DNA of 64,000 bases from Pseudosulfitobacter pseudonitzschiae (GTDB taxonomy: Bacteria; Pseudomonadota; Alphaproteobacteria; Rhodobacterales; Rhodobacteraceae), in assembly GCF_900129395.1 (NCBI RefSeq), contig NZ_FQVP01000003.1:310001-374000 (forward strand), written 5' to 3'. Shown piece by piece: positions 58,931-64,000 of the stretch. How positions within the stretch are numbered: position 1 is the stretch's first letter; every line of letters begins with the position of its first letter. The translations under genes and the position numbers were made by a program. The notes beneath the pieces are model-generated. The model saw only the letters and a list, made by a program, of their open reading frames with translations, did no database searches and was not told where the DNA came from.

Positions 58931-61023
58931 TGTTCGACACAGTGATCGTGGTGGACTGGTCCGGGGGCAACGACCGTGGCCCGACGCCCAGGGCCGATGC
59001 GATCTGGGCCTGTGTGGCGCGCCGGGGCGTGGCAGAGGCACCAGTATATCTGCGCAACCGTCAGATGGCCGAGGGCTGGATTGGCGATACGGTGCTGGCC
59101 GAGCGGGCGGCGGGCCGTCGGGTGATGGTCGGATTCGATTTCCCCTTTGGCTATCCGCAGGGCTTTGCGCGCGCTGCGGCGGGCACGGATGATCCGCTGG
59201 CCTTGTGGGACTGGGTCGCGGAACGGATCGAGGATGCGCCCAAGGGCAACAACCGATTTGACGTGGCCGGTGCGATCAACCTGTCGCTGGGCGGCAAGGG
59301 GCCGTTCTGGGGCAATGGGTTGAAACGCGACGTGGACGGGTTGCCGCGCACCAAGGCAGGTTACGCCAACCCCTTTGCCGAGCGTCGCCGCGCCGAGGTG
59401 CTGGCGAAGGGGGCCTTTTCCGTCTGGCAGCTCAGCGGCGCCGGGTCGGTGGGGTCGCAGGCGCTGATGGGCTTGCCGGTGCTGGCGCGGTTGCGGCGGC
59501 GGTTCGAGGATGATCTGGCGGTCTGGCCGTTTCAACCGTTGGACGCAGGCATTGCGCTGGTCGAGGTCTGGCCCTCGCTGATTGCGCCCGAGATTGCGGC
59601 GCGGACGCAGCCGGACGAGATCAAGGATGCTGCACAGGTGCGGGTTCTGGCGCAGGTGTTGTCGGCGCTGAAAGCGGATCGGTTGACCGCGATGCTGGCT
59701 GACGGCGATGCGGCAGAGGGCTGGATTTTGGGGCTGGGGCATGAGGACGCCTTGCGCGGTGCACTGCGCGTAGATGCCCCCCAGCCGCCGCCCCTGTCCA
59801 ACGACTGCTTTGCCTTGCCACCCGGTGTGAACTGGACGCCGGTGGACGCGGCTTTGGCCTTGCTGCAAGAGCGGCTGACGCCGGTCGCACAGGTGGAAAC
59901 GGTTGCCGTCCAGCACGCGCTGGGTCGTGTGCTGTCCGCCCCTGTCACGGCACAGCGGTCCAACCCGCCGCGTCCGAATACCGCCGTGGACGGGTACGGC
60001 TTTGCCGGAGGCCGCGCGGCCGGCGTTCATGTATTGCCGCTGGTTGCGGGGCGTGCAGCGGCGGGCGGTGATTTCGACGGCGCGGTTCCTGCGGGCCATG
60101 CTGTGCGGGTGCTGACCGGGGCAGCCTTGCCTGCGGGCGTGGACACCGTGGTGCTGCAAGAGGACGTGACCGTTGATGGGCGGCGTATCGCGTTCAACGG
60201 GCCGGTCAAGGCGGGCGCGAACAGCCGTCGCGCGGGCGAGGATGTGGCTGCAGGCGACGAGGTGCTGCCGCAAGGGCGGCGGCTGACCCCAGCCGATCTG
60301 GCGCTTTTGGCGGCGGTGGGTGTCGGTGCGGTGCCGGTATTCGCGCCCCTGCGGGTTGGTGTGCTGTCCACGGGCGACGAATTGGCCGAGGCGGGCACGG
60401 ATGCGGGCGAAACACAGATTTACGACGCCAATCGGCCGATGTTGCTGGGGCTGTTGAAGCGGCTGGGCCATCAGGCCGTGGACCTTGGCCGAGTGCGAGA
60501 CGACCGCGCCGCGCTGGCGGCGGCTTTGGACGGTGCGCAGGTCGACGCGATCCTGACCAGCGGTGGTGCGTCGGCGGGGGATGAGGACCACGTGTCGGCC
60601 CTGCTGCGCGAGGCGGGGGCGCTGGCGCTGTGGCGCATTGCGGTCAAGCCGGGGCGGCCCCTGGCCTTGGGGATGTGGAAGGGCACGCCAGTCTTTGGGC
60701 TGCCGGGCAATCCGGTGGCGGCGATGGTTTGCACGCTGGTGTTCGCCGCCCCTGCGCTGGCGTTGCTGGCCGGGTCCGGTTGGCAGGAACCGCAGGGCTT
60801 TACGGTGCCTGCGGGATTCGAAAAGTCCAAGAAACCGGGCCGCCGCGAATATTTGCGCGCCCGGATGCGGGACGGCGTGGCCGAGGTGTTCCGGTCCGAA
60901 GGGTCGGGCCGGATCAGCGGGCTGAGCTGGGCCGAGGGGCTGGTGGAATTGCCCGACGGCCCGCTGGTGGTCAAACGCGGTGATCCGGTGCGCTTTATCC
61001 CCTGGGGTGGTTTCGGGCTGTGA
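58930..61023 (+). CDS. moeA: Fusion of a DUF429-like domain with molybdopterin molybdotransferase MoeA
   Basis: A 697-residue two-domain protein. Residues about 1-283 form an RNase H-like (DUF429-type) domain with VVDWSGG, FDFPFGYPQGFA, LVEVWPSLIAPE, IKDAAQVRVLAQVL and EGWILGLGHEDALRGAL. Residues about 297-697 are a complete MoeA, which inserts molybdate into adenylated molybdopterin: TAVDGYGF, RAGEDVAAGDEVLPQG, STGDELAE, ILTSGGASAGDEDHV and FGLPGNPVAAMVC. The ATG at 58930 overlaps the mobB stop. The N-terminal domain's role is unknown; the fusion suggests it works with cofactor formation. Confidence 0.92.
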   Translation: MFDTVIVVDWSGGNDRGPTPRADAIWACVARRGVAEAPVYLRNRQMAEGWIGDTVLAERAAGRRVMVGFDFPFGYPQGFARAAAGTDDPLALWDWVAERIEDAPKGNNRFDVAGAINLSLGGKGPFWGNGLKRDVDGLPRTKAGYANPFAERRRAEVLAKGAFSVWQLSGAGSVGSQALMGLPVLARLRRRFEDDLAVWPFQPLDAGIALVEVWPSLIAPEIAARTQPDEIKDAAQVRVLAQVLSALKADRLTAMLADGDAAEGWILGLGHEDALRGALRVDAPQPPPLSNDCFALPPGVNWTPVDAALALLQERLTPVAQVETVAVQHALGRVLSAPVTAQRSNPPRPNTAVDGYGFAGGRAAGVHVLPLVAGRAAAGGDFDGAVPAGHAVRVLTGAALPAGVDTVVLQEDVTVDGRRIAFNGPVKAGANSRRAGEDVAAGDEVLPQGRRLTPADLALLAAVGVGAVPVFAPLRVGVLSTGDELAEAGTDAGETQIYDANRPMLLGLLKRLGHQAVDLGRVRDDRAALAAALDGAQVDAILTSGGASAGDEDHVSALLREAGALALWRIAVKPGRPLALGMWKGTPVFGLPGNPVAAMVCTLVFAAPALALLAGSGWQEPQGFTVPAGFEKSKKPGRREYLRARMRDGVAEVFRSEGSGRISGLSWAEGLVELPDGPLVVKRGDPVRFIPWGGFGL

Positions 61024-61397
61024 TCAGATGCCGTGGGCTTCAAAGGCCTTGCGCGCTGCCGCCACGCCGTTGATGCAGGCAGGCACACCGGCATAGACCG
61101 CAATCTGCAACAGGATTTCCACGATTTCTTCTCGCGTGACGCCGGTGTTCAGGGCGGCGCGGATGTGGAATTCAAGCTGCTCGGGCGCAGTTCCCATCGC
61201 GGTCAGCGCCGCCACCGTCAACATCTCGCGGGTGCGCAGGTCGATGCCGGGGCGGTCCAGCACGTCGACCAGGCCGAAGCCCAGAAGCGTGTCGAAGAGG
61301 TCAGGGGCCATGCTGTTCAGGTTGGCTTGCACCTTGGCCGCCGCCCCTTTCTCCAGGGTTTCAAGCAATGCGATGGTCCGGTCGGTGCGGGGGGTGC

Positions 61398-61401
<4 letters not shown>
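61024..61401 (-). CDS. Carboxymuconolactone decarboxylase family protein
   Basis: A 125-residue all-helical protein of the CMD/AhpD superfamily, with LTVAALTAMGTAPEQLEFHIRAALNTGVTREEIVEILLQIAVYAG as core (the motif H-I-R-A-A-L-N-x-G-V-T is typical). It has no AhpD CxxC pair, so it is not a peroxidase of that type and is more like 4-carboxymuconolactone decarboxylase. It overlaps the aldo/keto reductase gene (ATGA) and is under the LysR regulator. Confidence 0.9.
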
Positions 61402-62381
<980 letters not shown>

Positions 62382-62421
62382 ATCGTGTCCTTTCGGTTGA
62401 GGAATGAGGACAAGATGCGTA

Positions 62422-62455
62422 TTCTGATTTCGAAAAAATATAGAGAATATCAGAA
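62422..62455. promoter_or_regulatory. Candidate LysR operator TTCTGAT-N20-ATCAGAA
   Basis: Inverted 7-bp arms (62422-62428 and 62449-62455) lie between the divergent aldo/keto reductase and lysR genes. TTTCGAAAA also occurs twice, at 62428 and 62462. LysR-type regulators normally bind in such intergenic spaces next to their own start. Confidence 0.45.
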
Positions 62456-62470
62456 GGCTGTTTTCGAAAA

Positions 62471-63355
62471 ATGGAAGATGCATTGAACTGGAACGACACG
62501 CCCGCCTTTTTGGCTGTGGCGCGGACCGGGACGCTGACTGGGGCGGCGGCGTCCCTTGGCGCGGGCGTGGCCACTGTTTCGCGGCGAATCGAACGGCTGG
62601 AGGCGGCGCTGGGTGTGCCGTTGTTCGCGCGGGCACAGACCGGATACCAGTTGACCGATGAGGGCACCGCATTGATGCCCCGCGCCGAGGCGTTGGAGGC
62701 GGCCATGGAAGGGTTCCAAAGTGCAGCTCAAGCGGGGCGCGGCGTGCGCGGGCACGTGCGGTTGGCGACGGCGGAAAATCTGGCTAATCCGCTGCTGATT
62801 CCGTCACTGGCCTCGCTGCTGGCGGCGCATCCGGGGCTGACGGTCGAGGTGTCGACGGACGTCGCCTCGGTCAACCTGCACAAGCGGGACGCGGATCTGG
62901 CGGTGCGCATGGTGCGGCCCACACGCGGGCACCTGACGGTGCGGCGGATCGGAACGCTGGGCTTTGGACTGTATGGCGCGGTGGACTACATGGCGCAGCG
63001 CGGCGGGGGCGTGGGGTTCGAGGCGGACAGCTATATCGGCTGGGCGGACCGCTTTGGCGACCTGCCGGCGGCACAATGGCTGGCGCGCAGCTTTCGCGAC
63101 ACTGCGCCTGTGGTCGTGACGTCTACGCTCGCCTCACAGCTGAGCGCGGCAAGGGCGGGGCTGGGACTGGCCGTGCTGCCGCATTTTCTGGCGCAGGAGG
63201 CAGGGTTGGAACGGCTGCCGGTGGAATTGGGCGTGGATCAGGACATCTGGCTGGTGATGCACAGCGATCTGATGGCCTCACAGCGGGTGCGGGTGGTGGC
63301 GGATCATCTGGTGGGCGTGATTGATGCGCACGCGGCGCGGTTGCGCGGGACATAG
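62471..63355 (+). CDS. LysR family transcriptional regulator
   Basis: A 294-residue regulator. Residues about 5-64 form the winged helix (WNDTPAFLAVARTGTLTGAAASLGAGVATVSRRIERLE), and the rest is the periplasmic-binding-protein-like effector domain. It is divergent from the aldo/keto reductase gene, its likely target. Similar regulators control aldo/keto reductase or quinone reductase genes in response to electrophiles. The start ATG at 62471 is also the end of the TTTCGAAAAA repeat. Confidence 0.92.
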   Translation: MEDALNWNDTPAFLAVARTGTLTGAAASLGAGVATVSRRIERLEAALGVPLFARAQTGYQLTDEGTALMPRAEALEAAMEGFQSAAQAGRGVRGHVRLATAENLANPLLIPSLASLLAAHPGLTVEVSTDVASVNLHKRDADLAVRMVRPTRGHLTVRRIGTLGFGLYGAVDYMAQRGGGVGFEADSYIGWADRFGDLPAAQWLARSFRDTAPVVVTSTLASQLSAARAGLGLAVLPHFLAQEAGLERLPVELGVDQDIWLVMHSDLMASQRVRVVADHLVGVIDAHAARLRGT

Positions 63356-63367
63356 GTGTCCCGCTGG

Positions 63368-64000
63368 TCAGTCAAACGTCCCTGCCACACGGCCCAGCAG
63401 CATGAAAGCACGCGCAGTGCGGGTGTCGGCCAGCGCCGAGATATCGGCGTCATCGGCTTCGGCCTCGAATGCGGCAAAGCTGCGGTCGAAACGGCGCAGG
63501 AAATGGTGCGCGGCATCGCGGAAGATCGGGTCCTGTTTCATCCGCCCGGCAGTGAGCGCCAGCGAAGAGCGGTCCCGCACGCCACCCAGCGCGGCAACAC
63601 TGCGGCCACGTGCGCCCTGGGCAAAGCTGCGCCAGATCTCGGGGCGGGCACGGTCGGGGCGCAGGTCGTCCATATAGATGCCGTCCTGGCTGAGCAGGGT
63701 CAGAATGTCCTGGGCCGCCTGGATCATCTGGGCCGTAGGCCGGTCCTTGAGCGCGCGGCGGAGGGCGGAAAAGCCCGCGGCATCCTCGGCGGTTTCAGGG
63801 AAATTCAGGGCGCGGATGAAATCCTCGCGCGCGAGGGGGGGCGCGGTTTCTTCTGACGTGGTGCCAAGGGCCAGCTTGGGCTGGTCGTCGGCAGCCTGCG
63901 GCGCCATGGGCGGGGGCGTGTGCCGGGCTGGTTGCACCGCGTCGCGGCGGGTGTGGAAGGTGGCCAACGTGGTTTCGGTTTTCTTGGCGGCCGCCGCGAT
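63368..64000 (-). CDS. Hypothetical protein (partial, N-terminus off window)
   Basis: The reading frame is open through base 64000, so only the last 210 residues are seen. The visible part begins with an Ala/Lys-rich stretch and a Pro/Gln-rich low-complexity region, then a helical domain (LAREDFIRALNFPETAEDAAGF, MIQAAQDILTLLSQDGIYMDDL, RRFDRSFAAFEAEADD, TRTARAFMLLGRVAGTFD). An internal TTG at 63967 is not likely to be the true start. No family was recognised. It is convergent with lysR, with only 12 bp between. Confidence 0.72.
   Translation of the reverse strand: MAAAAKKTETTLATFHTRRDAVQPARHTPPPMAPQAADDQPKLALGTTSEETAPPLAREDFIRALNFPETAEDAAGFSALRRALKDRPTAQMIQAAQDILTLLSQDGIYMDDLRPDRARPEIWRSFAQGARGRSVAALGGVRDRSSLALTAGRMKQDPIFRDAAHHFLRRFDRSFAAFEAEADDADISALADTRTARAFMLLGRVAGTFD

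Noticed and set aside
58573-60591. 672-codon minus-strand open frame under mobB/moeA
   Set aside because: Antisense shadow of the cofactor genes with an Arg/His/Gln-rich, non-protein-like composition.

Overview
The window looks like a chromosomal segment of a marine-type alphaproteobacterium of the Rhodobacterales (Roseobacter group). The evidence is uniformly high-GC coding sequence, dense same-strand gene strings joined by ATGA/TGATG overlaps, a 44-residue aa3-type oxidase subunit IV, a BON/OmpA envelope protein, and the conserved strings ribB-ribH-nusB, uvrC..pgsA-moaD-moaE, fdhD-mobA-mobB-moeA and pyrB..pyrC'-plsY. No rRNA, tRNA, CRISPR array, insertion sequence or phage gene was seen. 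The only clear compositional outlier is an AT-richer patch around 30.7-31.4 kb carrying an RraB-like gene.

Layout. 0-4.9 kb: a peptide-type ABC substrate-binding protein (cut by the window edge) and a class II aldolase on the minus strand, divergent from a GntR/FCD regulator, an acetylpolyamine-amidohydrolase-like deacetylase and a class III aminotransferase; this reads as a catabolic locus for acetylated amines or polyamines. 4.9-9.5 kb: a family VIII-type serine hydrolase, then riboflavin genes (ribB with a degenerate cyclohydrolase domain, ribH), nusB and a quinone oxidoreductase. 9.5-15.7 kb: EamA exporter, CoxG-like SRPBCC protein, ABC-2 exporter pair, S49 peptidase, a 54-residue zinc-ribbon micro-protein, a Ca/Na-type antiporter and a PTR1-like pteridine reductase. 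15.7-20.6 kb: an AT-rich intergenic region, uvrC, a serine hydrolase, pgsA, moaD, moaE. 20.6-25.2 kb: a coiled-coil membrane protein with a BON/OmpA protein, then ubiA and rsmE back to back. 25.3-30.7 kb: gshA, a four-gene module of three small envelope proteins under a GbsR/MarR regulator with two matching operators, plsY and an inactive-looking dihydroorotase.

30.9-44.3 kb: rraB-like gene, two membrane proteins, pyrB, an iron-sulfur-less UDG homologue, a phosphoesterase, a LysE exporter, moaB, a two-gene RND efflux system with extra membrane helices, a GFA-family enzyme facing a YafY/WYL regulator across a 30-bp palindrome, a free-standing DsbD-alpha-like protein and YqgE. 44.6-54.2 kb: an operon of GMC dehydrogenase, acyl-CoA ligase, aldehyde dehydrogenase and TetR regulator (alcohol to aldehyde to acid to acyl-CoA), TsaC/Sua5, then an acyl-CoA dehydrogenase and a metallo-hydrolase. 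54.2-64 kb: DUF6173 protein, oxidase subunit IV, lipoprotein, azlCD, fdhD-mobA-mobB-moeA fusion, a LysR-controlled aldo/keto reductase with a carboxymuconolactone decarboxylase-like protein, and a gene running off the end.

Themes: three separate molybdenum-cofactor loci (moaDE, moaB, fdhD-mobAB-moeA) lie within about 42 kb; several enzymes have lost canonical active-site residues (RibB C-terminal half, PyrC', UDG homologue); most local regulators have a visible palindromic operator; and a two-hairpin intergenic repeat occurs three times at gene 3' ends.
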